Shown piece after piece: positions 44,632-52,805 of a stretch of DNA of 64,000 bases; position 1 is the stretch's first letter, and each line of letters begins with the position of its first letter. Made by a program: the position numbers and the translations under genes. The DNA is taken from positions 1-64,000 of the forward strand of contig NZ_FOMO01000013.1 in the NCBI RefSeq assembly GCF_900112645.1, read 5' to 3'. The DNA comes from Phytopseudomonas straminea (GTDB lineage: Bacteria > Pseudomonadota > Gammaproteobacteria > Pseudomonadales > Pseudomonadaceae). The notes under the pieces are model-generated. The model saw only the letters and a program-made list of their open reading frames with translations, ran no database searches and was not told the origin of the DNA.

Positions 44632-45257
44632 TCCGAGTACTGGTAGCCGAAGACCACACCATCGTCCGCGAGGGCATCAAGCAGTTGATCGGCATGGCCC
44701 GCGACCTGCAGGTAGTCGGCGAGGCGAGCAACGGCGAGCAGTTGCTGGAAACCCTGCGGCAGACGCCCTGCGAAGTGGTGCTGCTGGATATCTCCATGCC
44801 CGGCGTCAATGGCCTGGAGGCGATTCCGCGGATTCGTGCGCTGAGTCAGCCGCCGGCGATTCTGGTCTTGTCGATGCATGATGAAGCGCAGATGGCCGCC
44901 CGCGCCCTGAAGATCGGCGCGGCCGGTTATGCCACCAAGGACAGTGACCCTGCGTTGCTGCTCACCGCCATCCGCAAGGTTGCCGGCGGCGGGCGCTACA
45001 TCGACCCGGAACTGGCCGACCGCATGGTCTTCGAGGTCGGCCTGACCGACTCTCGGCCGCCCCACGCGCTGCTCTCCGAGCGCGAGTTTTCGGTGTTCGA
45101 GCGTCTGGTGCAGGGCGAGGGCGTCAACGAGATCGCCGCCCATTTGGCACTCAGCAGCAAGACCATCAGCACCCACAAGGCGCGTCTGATGCAGAAGCTC
45201 AATCTGCATTCGGTGGCCGATCTGGTGCGCTACGCGGTCGAGCACAAGCTGATCTGA
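44628..45257 (+). CDS. agtR: NarL/LuxR-family response regulator AgtR
   Basis: 209 aa. The receiver has Asp9, phospho-acceptor Asp54 (VLLDIS) and the conserved Lys in GYATKD; the LuxR-type HTH includes GVNEIAAHLALSSKTISTHKARLMQKL. It starts with GTG at 44628 overlapping the agtS stop (GTGA), so the pair is coupled. It lies directly upstream of the agtABCD-type ABC transporter. A perfect palindrome at 45351-45368 is a candidate binding site. Confidence 0.87.
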   Translation: MIRVLVAEDHTIVREGIKQLIGMARDLQVVGEASNGEQLLETLRQTPCEVVLLDISMPGVNGLEAIPRIRALSQPPAILVLSMHDEAQMAARALKIGAAGYATKDSDPALLLTAIRKVAGGGRYIDPELADRMVFEVGLTDSRPPHALLSEREFSVFERLVQGEGVNEIAAHLALSSKTISTHKARLMQKLNLHSVADLVRYAVEHKLI

Positions 45258-45350
45258 GCACGCCGCATATCCATTCGCGACATGCTCTGCTGCGCGGCAC
45301 TGCATGCTGCCGTCACCGGAGCGCCGATACTTACCCAATCGCGACATCGC

Positions 45351-45368
45351 TGTAGGGATTGCCCTACA
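45351..45368 (+). promoter_or_regulatory. Perfect palindrome upstream of agtA, candidate AgtR operator
   Basis: TGTAGGGATTGCCCTACA is a 7-bp perfect inverted repeat around ATTG, 107 bases before the agtA ATG. A direct repeat GGTTCTA (45419-45425 and 45431-45437, 12-bp period) lies nearer the gene. The 217-base region has no other clear element. Confidence 0.5.
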
Positions 45369-45474
45369 AGCGCCTTTCCGCCTGCCTTATAGCAAAGTGT
45401 CAGCACGCCCGATTTCCAGGTTCTAACGCCGGTTCTAGTCTTGGGGCACGGTAGAACAACAGGCAGGTGCGGTG

Positions 45475-46584
45475 ATGGGCGACACTTCTTCGAGCGACAT
45501 CCTGGTCAGCTTTCGTGGCGTGCAGAAGAGCTACGACGGCGAGAACCTGATCGTCAAAGATCTCAATCTGGATATTCGCAAGGGCGAGTTCCTGACCCTG
45601 CTCGGGCCGTCCGGCTCCGGCAAGACCACCAGCCTGATGATGCTGGCCGGCTTCGAGACGCCCACCGCCGGTGAGATCACCCTGGCCGGCAAGCGCCTGA
45701 ACAACGTGCCACCGCACAAGCGCGACATCGGCATGGTGTTCCAGAACTACGCCCTGTTCCCGCACATGACGGTGGCCGAGAACCTGGCCTTCCCGCTCAG
45801 CGTGCGCGGCATGAGCAAGGCCGACGTCGGCGAGAAGGTCAAACGCTCCCTGTCCATGGTGCAGCTGGACGCCTTCGCCGGCCGTTACCCGGCGCAGCTC
45901 TCCGGTGGCCAGCAGCAGCGTGTAGCCCTGGCTCGCGCCCTGGTGTTCGAACCGCAGCTGGTGCTGATGGACGAGCCGCTCGGCGCGCTCGACAAGCAAC
46001 TGCGCGAGCACATGCAGATGGAGATCAAGCACATCCACCAGCGCTTGGGCGTGACCGTGGTCTATGTGACCCACGACCAGAGCGAAGCGCTGACCATGTC
46101 CGACCGCGTCGCCGTGTTCCACCAGGGCGAGATTCAGCAGATCGCCCCGCCGCGCGAGCTCTACGAGTCGCCGCGCAACACCTTCGTGGCGCAGTTCATC
46201 GGCGAGAACAACCGCTTCGCCGGCGAACTGGTCGAGCGTACGGGCGACACCTGCACCGTACAGCTGGGCCGGGGCGAGAAGGTCCAGGCCCTGGCCGTCA
46301 ACGTCGGCCAACCGGGTGATGCCGTGAGCCTGTCGATCCGCCCGGAGCGCATTCGCCTCAATACCGCCGCCGAGGGCTGCGACAACCGCTTCTCCGGCCG
46401 CGTATCGGAATTCATCTACCTGGGCGACCACGTACGCGTGCGCCTGGAGGTTTGCGGCAAGACCGACTTCTTCGTCAAACAGCCGATTGCCGAGCTCGAT
46501 CCCGGGCTTGCGGTCGGTGATGTGATCCCGCTCGGCTGGCAGGTCGAGCACGTTCGCGCCCTCGATCCGCTCTCGGCGGAATGA
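45475..46584 (+). CDS. agtA: Polyamine-type ABC transporter ATP-binding protein AgtA
   Basis: 369 aa, PotA-like. Walker A is GPSGSGKTT (about 44-52), the Q-loop QNYALFPHM, the signature LSGGQQQRVALARAL and Walker B LVLMDEP; a C-terminal TOBE domain starts about 285. It energises uptake by the AgtC/AgtD permeases. An upstream in-frame GTG (45472) is adjacent to the chosen ATG. By synteny with P. aeruginosa agtABCD the substrates are GABA and 5-aminovalerate. Confidence 0.9.
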   Translation: MGDTSSSDILVSFRGVQKSYDGENLIVKDLNLDIRKGEFLTLLGPSGSGKTTSLMMLAGFETPTAGEITLAGKRLNNVPPHKRDIGMVFQNYALFPHMTVAENLAFPLSVRGMSKADVGEKVKRSLSMVQLDAFAGRYPAQLSGGQQQRVALARALVFEPQLVLMDEPLGALDKQLREHMQMEIKHIHQRLGVTVVYVTHDQSEALTMSDRVAVFHQGEIQQIAPPRELYESPRNTFVAQFIGENNRFAGELVERTGDTCTVQLGRGEKVQALAVNVGQPGDAVSLSIRPERIRLNTAAEGCDNRFSGRVSEFIYLGDHVRVRLEVCGKTDFFVKQPIAELDPGLAVGDVIPLGWQVEHVRALDPLSAE

Positions 46585-46628
46585 TCGGCGTTTTGCGCTT
46601 TACCACAGCACTTGGAGCCAACATAAAA

Positions 46629-47663
46629 ATGTCGAAGATATTCTCCCTTTCCGCGCTGACACTGGGCCTGGTCTGCGCTGCACAGGTTCACGCTGCAGAC
46701 CTCACCGTCATCAACTTCGGTGGCGCCAACAAGGATGCCCAGGTCAAGGCCTACTACCAGCCGTGGGAAGCGGCCGGTAACGGCAAGATCATCGCCGGCG
46801 AGTACAACGGTGAGATGGCCAAGGTCAAAGCCATGGTCGACACCAACAGCGTGTCTTGGGACCTGGTCGAGGTCGAGTCCCCCGAACTGGCCCGTGGTTG
46901 CGACGAAGACCTGTTCGAAGAGATCGACTACGCGGTAGTCGGCGACAAGAAGGCCCTGGTGCCGGGCGCGGCGTCGATGTGCGGCGTCGGCTTCTTCGTC
47001 TGGTCGACCGTCATGGCCTACAACGCCGACAAGCTGAGCACCGCGCCGACCAGCTGGGCGGATTTCTGGGACGTGAAGAAATTCCCGGGCAAGCGCGGCC
47101 TGCGCAAGGGCGCCAAGTACACCCTCGAATTCGCCCTGATGGCCGACGGCGTCAAGCCTGCAGACGTCTACAAGGTACTGGCGAGCAAGGACGGCCAGGA
47201 GCGCGCGTTCAAGAAACTCGACGAGCTCAAGCCTTACATCCAGTGGTGGGAAGCCGGCGCCCAGCCGCCGCAGTACCTCGCTTCCGGTGACGTGGTCATG
47301 AGCTCGGCCTACAACGGCCGCATCGCCGCCACCCAGAAAGAAGGCAGCAGCCTGAAAGTGGTATGGGACGGTGGCATCTACGACTTCGACGCCTGGGCCA
47401 TCCCGAAGGGCGCGAAGAACAAGGACGAGGCTATGAAATTCATCGCCTACACCCTGCAGGCGGAAAACCAGAAGACCTATTCGGAAAACATCGCCTACGG
47501 CCCGGTGAATCCAAAAGCTGTCGACCTGCTCGACGCCAAGGTCGCCGCCGACCTGCCGACCGCTCCGCAGAACATCGCCAACCAGGTGGCCATGGACGTG
47601 ACCTTCTGGGCCGACTTCGGCGAAGTGCTGGAGCAGCGTTTCAACGCCTGGGCCGCCAAGTAA
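46629..47663 (+). CDS. agtB: Periplasmic solute-binding protein AgtB (PotD/SBP_bac type)
   Basis: 344 aa. The signal peptide MSKIFSLSALTLGLVCAAQVHA is cleaved before ADLTVINFGG. The mature protein is a two-lobed PotD-like binder with WDLVEVESPELARGCDE, SMCGVGFFVWSTVMAYN (the two Cys could form a disulfide) and YIQWWEAGAQPPQYLASGDV. It captures the ligand for AgtACD. GGAG precedes the ATG. A stable hairpin (47675-47700) follows it, which commonly raises the level of the binding protein over the permeases. Confidence 0.9.
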   Translation: MSKIFSLSALTLGLVCAAQVHAADLTVINFGGANKDAQVKAYYQPWEAAGNGKIIAGEYNGEMAKVKAMVDTNSVSWDLVEVESPELARGCDEDLFEEIDYAVVGDKKALVPGAASMCGVGFFVWSTVMAYNADKLSTAPTSWADFWDVKKFPGKRGLRKGAKYTLEFALMADGVKPADVYKVLASKDGQERAFKKLDELKPYIQWWEAGAQPPQYLASGDVVMSSAYNGRIAATQKEGSSLKVVWDGGIYDFDAWAIPKGAKNKDEAMKFIAYTLQAENQKTYSENIAYGPVNPKAVDLLDAKVAADLPTAPQNIANQVAMDVTFWADFGEVLEQRFNAWAAK

Positions 47664-47674
47664 CGGCGCGCAGC

Positions 47675-47700
47675 GGGGCAGGGCGTGAGCGCCTTGCCCC
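47675..47700 (+). other. Stem-loop after the binding-protein gene
   Basis: GGGGCAGGGCG (47675-47685) pairs with CGCCTTGCCCC (47690-47700) around TGAG. There is no T run, so it is more likely a 3'-end stabiliser of the agtB message than a terminator. A second smaller hairpin (AGCGCTGGCG.. ) follows near 47713. Confidence 0.55.
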
Positions 47701-47778
47701 TTCGCTTCACGGAGCGCTGGCGTATCGGCGCTCCGGCTTTACCCCCGAATTCTTATTGGCTTCACCGGAGTTATCCCC

Positions 47779-49026
47779 ATGGCCCTAGCAGTGCCCAATG
47801 CCGAGGTCGCCGGCCCTACGCTCAAGCAGCGGCTGGCGCGCGCCGAGCGGATGAATCGCCTGAAATCCCAGGCCCTGATCCTGCCGTTGGTGCTGTTTCT
47901 CGTCTTCACCTTTCTGGTGCCGATCGTGGCGCTGCTCAACCGCAGCGTGGATAACCCGGACGTGGTCGGCTCGCTGCCGCGCACCGTCGAAGCCATCGAC
48001 AGCTGGGACGGCCGCGGCCTGCCCGAAGAGCCGGTCTACAAGGCGCTGGCCCTGGACCTGGCCGACGCCCGCGAACAACAGAAGCTGGGCGATCTGTCCA
48101 AGCGCCTGAACATGGAGCTGGCCGGCTATCGCAGCCTGCTGGCCAAGACCGGCCGCTCGCTGCCGTTCGAAGCCGAGCCTGCTTCCTACAAGGATGCGCT
48201 GGAATCCTTCGACGAGCGCTGGGGCGACCCTGCCTACTGGCAGGTGATTCGCCGCAACAGCAGCTCGTGGACGTCCTACTACCTGCTCGCTGCGCTGGAT
48301 CATCGCGTCGACGACTCCGGCGCCGTGGTCAAGACCACCCCGGACCAGGCCATCTATCTCGACATCTTCGCCCGCACCTTCTGGATGGGCGCGGTGATCA
48401 CCGCCATCTGCCTGGCGCTGGCCTATCCGCTGGCGTATCTCTTGGCCAACCTGCCGACCCGCCAGGGCAACCTGCTGATGATCATGGTGCTGCTGCCGTT
48501 CTGGACGTCGATCCTGGTGCGCGTGGCGGCGTGGATCGTGCTGCTGCAGTCCGGCGGGCTGATCAACACGGCGCTGATCAAGCTGGGGCTGATCGACCAG
48601 CCGCTGGAGCTGGTGTTCAACCGCGCCGGGGTGTACATCTCCATGGTGCACATCATGCTGCCGTTCATGATCCTGCCGATCTACAGCGTCATGAAAGGCA
48701 TTTCGCCGACCTACATGCGCGCCGCGATTTCCCTGGGCTGTCACCCGTTCGCCAGCTTCTGGCGGGTGTACTTCCCGCAGACCCTGGCCGGTGTCGGCGC
48801 CGGTTGCCTGCTGGTGTTCATCCTGTCCATCGGCTACTACATCACGCCTGCGCTGCTCGGCAGCCCGAGCGACCAGATGGTCAGCTACTTCGTCGCCTTC
48901 TACACCAACACCACCATCAACTGGGGCATGGCCACCGCGCTGGGCGGCTTGCTGCTGGTCGCCACGCTGCTGCTCTACGTGGTGTACAGCTGGTTGGTGG
49001 GTGCGGGTCGGTTGCGTCTGGGTTAA
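47779..49026 (+). CDS. agtC: ABC transporter permease AgtC
   Basis: 415 aa PotB-like permease. After a first membrane helix (LILPLVLFLVFTFLVPIVALL, about 33-53) there is an unusually long periplasmic insert (about 55-195) before the core BPD_transp_1 helices, which begin at DIFARTFWMGAVITAICLALAYPLAYLLA. The EAA-type loop is AAISLGCHPFASFWRVYFPQTLAG. It pairs with AgtD in the inner membrane. It is 115 bp after agtB, beyond two hairpins. Confidence 0.88.
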   Translation: MALAVPNAEVAGPTLKQRLARAERMNRLKSQALILPLVLFLVFTFLVPIVALLNRSVDNPDVVGSLPRTVEAIDSWDGRGLPEEPVYKALALDLADAREQQKLGDLSKRLNMELAGYRSLLAKTGRSLPFEAEPASYKDALESFDERWGDPAYWQVIRRNSSSWTSYYLLAALDHRVDDSGAVVKTTPDQAIYLDIFARTFWMGAVITAICLALAYPLAYLLANLPTRQGNLLMIMVLLPFWTSILVRVAAWIVLLQSGGLINTALIKLGLIDQPLELVFNRAGVYISMVHIMLPFMILPIYSVMKGISPTYMRAAISLGCHPFASFWRVYFPQTLAGVGAGCLLVFILSIGYYITPALLGSPSDQMVSYFVAFYTNTTINWGMATALGGLLLVATLLLYVVYSWLVGAGRLRLG

Positions 49027-49043
49027 CGAGCGGAGATTAGAAA

Positions 49044-49871
49044 ATGCTGAGTCCTTATATGTCTCCCGTTGAGCGCGCCTGGTACTACGGTTTGCGCTTG
49101 CTCTGCGGCCTGGTGCTGTTGTTCCTGGTGCTGCCGATCCTGGTCATCGTGCCGCTGTCGTTCAACTCCGGCACCTTTCTGATCTACCCGATGCAAGGGT
49201 TCTCGATGCGCTGGTACGAGGACTTCTTCGGCTCGGCCGGCTGGATGCGTGCGCTGAAGAACAGCATGATCATTGCCCCGGCAGCGACCGTGCTGGCGAT
49301 GATTCTCGGCACCCTGGCGGCCATCGGCCTGACCCGCTCGGAGTTTCGCGGCAAGGCGCTGGTGATGAGCCTGCTGATCTCGCCCATGGTGGTGCCGGTG
49401 GTCATCGTCGGCGTTGCCAGCTATCTGTTCTTCGCACCGCTGGGCCTGGCCAACGGTTACCTGTCGCTGATCGTGGTGCACGCGGTACTGGGCGTGCCCT
49501 TCGTGATCATCACCGTGTCGGCGACCCTGCAGGGCTTCAACTACAACCTAGTACGCGCGGCGGCCAGCCTCGGCGCCTCGCCGATCACTGCGTTCCGCCG
49601 GGTGACCCTGCCACTGATCGCACCGGGCGTGATCTCCGGCGCGCTGTTCGCCTTCGCCACGTCGTTCGATGAGGTGGTGGTCACCCTGTTCCTCGCCGGC
49701 CCCGAGCAGGTCACCCTGCCACGGCAGATGTTCAGCGGTATCCGCGAGAACCTCAGCCCGACCATCGCCGCCGCGGCGACCCTGCTAATCGGCTTCTCGA
49801 TTCTGCTGCTGCTGACCCTGGAATGGCTGCGCGGGCGCAGCGAGAAGATGCGCACCCAGGTCAGCGAATAA
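49044..49871 (+). CDS. agtD: ABC transporter permease AgtD
   Basis: 275 aa PotC-like permease with six membrane helices. The EAA loop is RAAASLGASPITAFRRVTLPLIAPG (about 171-195). It forms the translocation pore with AgtC. It starts 17 bp after the agtC stop and ends the operon before a strong terminator at 49895-49928. In P. aeruginosa the next gene is rpe; here four extra genes intervene. Confidence 0.9.
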   Translation: MLSPYMSPVERAWYYGLRLLCGLVLLFLVLPILVIVPLSFNSGTFLIYPMQGFSMRWYEDFFGSAGWMRALKNSMIIAPAATVLAMILGTLAAIGLTRSEFRGKALVMSLLISPMVVPVVIVGVASYLFFAPLGLANGYLSLIVVHAVLGVPFVIITVSATLQGFNYNLVRAAASLGASPITAFRRVTLPLIAPGVISGALFAFATSFDEVVVTLFLAGPEQVTLPRQMFSGIRENLSPTIAAAATLLIGFSILLLLTLEWLRGRSEKMRTQVSE

Positions 49872-49894
49872 GCGTTTTCGCGGCGTAGCCGTAG

Positions 49895-49928
49895 CCGCCG
49901 CAGCCCTTTGGGTTGCGGCGGTTTTTTT
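49895..49928 (+). terminator. Rho-independent terminator of the agt operon
   Basis: A 12-bp stem, CCGCCGCAGCCC with GGGTTGCGGCGG (one G-T pair), is followed by seven T residues (49922-49928). Confidence 0.92.
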
Positions 49929-50023
49929 ATGCCGCCGTTTTCGCTCGCGCCCTGGCGGGTTTTCATGCCTGTCGTCGTCTGCGAGTACACTGCCAGGTCT
50001 TCCGCCCGTACCTGGAAAGCCCG

Positions 50024-51391
50024 ATGGATTTCGACGACCCCAGTTTTCGCGAGTTGCTCGACGCGCTGCACGACGGCGTCTACATCACCGACGCCGACGG
50101 CATCACCCTCAAGGTCAATGGTGCCTACGAGCGGTTGACCGGTCTGCGCAGCGAGGATGTGGTCGGCCAGCACATGCAGGCGCTGGTGGAGCAGGGCGTG
50201 ATCTCCCAGTCGGTGTCCCTGCGGGTGCTCAAGGAGGGTCGCGCCCTGTCGCTGATGCAGAGCGTCAGCCAGGGCAAGCGCCTGCTGGTCAGTGGCACGC
50301 CGATTCTCGATACGGCCGGCCGCGTGCGTTATGTGGTCAGCACGGTGCGCGACATGACCGAACTGCTGCGCATCAAGCACGAACGCGATGAACTGCAGCA
50401 GCTCAAGCAGTTGCGCAACAGCACCGCGAAGCTGCACGCCGGCCAGCGTGACGATTTGCTCGATGCCTCGCCGGTGGCCAACCTGCCGGCTTCCGGGCGC
50501 CTGTTCGCCCAGGCCCGGCAGGTGGCCGCCAGCGACGTGAAGGTGCTGCTGCAAGGCGAAACCGGCGTCGGCAAGACGCTGATCGCCCAGTACATCCACA
50601 AGCGCAGCCCGCGCGCGGCCCAGCCGTTCCTGGCACTCAACTGCGGTGCGTTGCCGGAGAACCTGATCGAGGCCGAGCTGTTCGGCTACGTGGCGGGTGC
50701 CTTCACCGGCGCCGGCAGCAAGGGCAAGCGCGGGCTGCTCGAGCTGGCCCATCAGGGCACGGTGTTTCTCGACGAGATCGGCGACCTGCCGCTGGCCCTG
50801 CAGGTCAAGCTGCTCAAGGTGATCGAGGAGAGCCGCTTCATCCCGGTGGGCGGCCTGGAGCTCAAGGAAGTGGACGTGCGCATCATCACCGCCACTCACC
50901 ATGACCTGCGTCAGATGGTCGCCGAAGGGCACTTTCGCGCCGACCTTTATTACCGCCTCAACGTCGTGCCGATCCATATTCCCGCGCTGCGCGAGCGACC
51001 GGAGGAGATTCAGCCACTGCTCGATTTCTACCTGGCCGAATTCAACGCTCGTTACGGGCGGGAACTGGCCTGGGGGCTGGAAGCCCTGGATGCGCTCACC
51101 GATTACGCCTGGCCCGGCAACATCCGCGAGCTGATCAACCTGGTCGAGCGGCTGGTGGTGACCTGTACCGGCGAGGCCGTGGAGCTGTTCGACCTGCCCG
51201 AGGAAATGCGCGCCCTGCCGGCGAGCCCCAGGGAAGGCAGCCTGCCGCTGCGCAAGCAGGTCGAGCAGCTCGAACGGCGGCTGATCCGCGATGCGCTGGT
51301 GCAGCACAAGACCACCCGTGAAGCCGCCAGGGCGCTTGGCTTGAGCCAGGCGACGCTGGTGCAGAAGATGAAGCGCTGGGAGCAAGGCTGA
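50024..51391 (+). CDS. Sigma54-dependent transcriptional activator (PAS-AAA+-HTH)
   Basis: 455 aa. An N-terminal PAS domain (about 5-115, LLDALHDGVYITDADG) is followed by a short coiled linker (about 115-140). The AAA+ domain has Walker A GETGVGKT (178-185), an intact sigma54-contact loop GAFTGA (225-230) and Walker B VFLDE (247-251). A Fis-type HTH is at about 429-452 (TTREAARALGLSQATLVQKM). There is no receiver domain, so the signal is probably a small molecule bound by PAS. It is transcribed alone after the agt terminator and lies upstream of a UAS-like repeat and sigma54 promoter driving the next three genes. Confidence 0.92.
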   Translation: MDFDDPSFRELLDALHDGVYITDADGITLKVNGAYERLTGLRSEDVVGQHMQALVEQGVISQSVSLRVLKEGRALSLMQSVSQGKRLLVSGTPILDTAGRVRYVVSTVRDMTELLRIKHERDELQQLKQLRNSTAKLHAGQRDDLLDASPVANLPASGRLFAQARQVAASDVKVLLQGETGVGKTLIAQYIHKRSPRAAQPFLALNCGALPENLIEAELFGYVAGAFTGAGSKGKRGLLELAHQGTVFLDEIGDLPLALQVKLLKVIEESRFIPVGGLELKEVDVRIITATHHDLRQMVAEGHFRADLYYRLNVVPIHIPALRERPEEIQPLLDFYLAEFNARYGRELAWGLEALDALTDYAWPGNIRELINLVERLVVTCTGEAVELFDLPEEMRALPASPREGSLPLRKQVEQLERRLIRDALVQHKTTREAARALGLSQATLVQKMKRWEQG

Positions 51392-51395
51392 TTGG

Positions 51396-51430
51396 AAAAT
51401 GGATCAAATGGCGGTGATTTGATCCATTTT
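51396..51430. promoter_or_regulatory. UAS-like perfect inverted repeat for the sigma54 activator
   Basis: AAAATGGATCAAAT (51396-51409) and ATTTGATCCATTTT (51417-51430) are perfect 14-bp arms around GGCGGTG. It begins five bases after the activator's stop codon and is centred about 115 bp upstream of the start predicted from the -24/-12 promoter, a typical enhancer position. An alternative role as a terminator is weaker because the stem is AT-rich. Confidence 0.6.
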
Positions 51431-51502
51431 CTGATCGAAAGCCACCGCCGCTAACCTGTGACATATCGACGCAACCCTTCTACGGCGAGGGTTTCGCGAG
51501 GC

Positions 51503-51518
51503 TGGCACAGGAATCGCT
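51503..51518 (+). promoter_or_regulatory. Sigma54 (-24/-12) promoter of the alcohol dehydrogenase operon
   Basis: TGGCACAGGAATCGCT matches TGGCAC-N5-TTGCW with one mismatch; the invariant GG (51504-51505) and GC (51516-51517) are exactly 10 bp apart. The predicted transcription start is near 51529, 40 bases before the ATG at 51569. Confidence 0.7.
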
Positions 51519-51568
51519 ATGACAGGCCCGAACCCGTCCGCAAGACAACGCACAAAAAGGGCCTGATG

Positions 51569-52717
51569 ATGACTATTTCCGCCTTCAAGATCGCCAATAA
51601 GCTGCTCACCGGGCAGGGCGCCGTCGAGCAACTGGCGCACGAACTGCCCCGCCTGAACATCGCCAACCCGCTAATCGTCACCGACGCCATCCTGATCAAG
51701 TCGGGCACCGTGGACCACGTGCTCAAGCAGCTCGGCGAGCGTGCTTACGGCATTTTCGACGGTGTGGAGCCGGAGCCCGAAATTGCCATCGTCGAGGCCT
51801 GCGCCAAGGTGTACCGCGACGGCGGCCATGACGGCCTGATCGGCGTCGGCGGTGGCAGCGCCATCGACATCGCCAAGGCGGTGGCCGGTTACGTCGGTCA
51901 TGACGGCGCGCTGGAAGAGCTGTTCGGCATCGATCAGGTCAAGCGCAAGGGCCCGCCGCTGATCGCCATCCCGACCACCGCCGGCACCGGCTCGGAAGTG
52001 ACCAACGTATCGATCCTGTCGGACAAGAAGGCGCAGCTTAAAAAAGGCATCGTCAGCGACTACCTGCTGCCCGATGTGGCCCTGGTCAGCCCGGTGATGA
52101 CCCTGACCTGCCCGCGCAGCGTGACGGCCGCCAGCGGCGTCGATGCCCTGGTGCACGCGGTGGAATCGTACCTGTCGGTGCATGCCTCGCCGATCACCGA
52201 TGCCCTGGCCATCGGCGCCATCAGGCGGATCGCCAAGGCGCTGCCCAAAGCCTACGCCAACCCGGCCGACATCAAGGCACGCGAAGACATGGCCACCGCC
52301 AGCTTGATGGCCGGCATGGCCTTCGGCAACGCCGGTGTCGGCGCCGTGCATGCGCTCGCTTACCCGCTAGGTGGGCGCTTCAACATCGCCCATGGGGTCA
52401 GCAACGCCTTGCTGCTGCCCTACGTGATGGCCTGGAACAAACTGGCCTGCGTCGAGCGCATGGCCGAGATTGCCAGCGCTCTGGGCGTGCAAACGCACGG
52501 CCTGAGCGACAAGGCCGCCGCCGACCTGGCCGTCGAGGCCATGGCCGAGCTGTGTGCCAGCGTCGACATTCCCAAGGGTATGCGCAGCTTCAACGTGCCC
52601 GAGGACGCCATCCCGGCCATGGCCGAGGAGGCCAGCAAGATCGACCGCCTGATGCGCAACAACCCGCGGCGCCTGACCGCCGGTGATATCGAGCAGATCT
52701 ACCGCGCCGCCTACTGA
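51569..52717 (+). CDS. Iron-containing (group III) alcohol dehydrogenase
   Basis: 382 aa. The NAD-binding motif is GVGGGSAIDIAKA (about 92-104). The metal ligands are in the conserved blocks GVDALVHAVESYLS (Asp and His) and GAVHALAYPLGGRFNIAHG (two His). Group III enzymes of this length interconvert primary alcohols or hydroxy acids and aldehydes. Beside a succinate-semialdehyde dehydrogenase the best guess is a 4-hydroxybutyrate-type dehydrogenase, but 1,3-propanediol or other substrates are possible. Two ATGs (51566, 51569) are adjacent; AAGGG precedes them. It is the first gene behind the sigma54 promoter. Confidence 0.85.
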   Translation: MTISAFKIANKLLTGQGAVEQLAHELPRLNIANPLIVTDAILIKSGTVDHVLKQLGERAYGIFDGVEPEPEIAIVEACAKVYRDGGHDGLIGVGGGSAIDIAKAVAGYVGHDGALEELFGIDQVKRKGPPLIAIPTTAGTGSEVTNVSILSDKKAQLKKGIVSDYLLPDVALVSPVMTLTCPRSVTAASGVDALVHAVESYLSVHASPITDALAIGAIRRIAKALPKAYANPADIKAREDMATASLMAGMAFGNAGVGAVHALAYPLGGRFNIAHGVSNALLLPYVMAWNKLACVERMAEIASALGVQTHGLSDKAAADLAVEAMAELCASVDIPKGMRSFNVPEDAIPAMAEEASKIDRLMRNNPRRLTAGDIEQIYRAAY

Positions 52718-52805
52718 CCCATCCGCTGCACCTGATGAAAGCGCCCCGGTTCCGTCGGGGCGTGCTGGTTTACGACCGATACTAATAACACTAGGTAAAT
52801 CCACG

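Noticed and set aside
45440..45465. Possible sigma54 promoter (GGGGCACGGTAG) before agtA
   Set aside because: No GC at the required 10-bp distance from GG, so the -12 element is missing.
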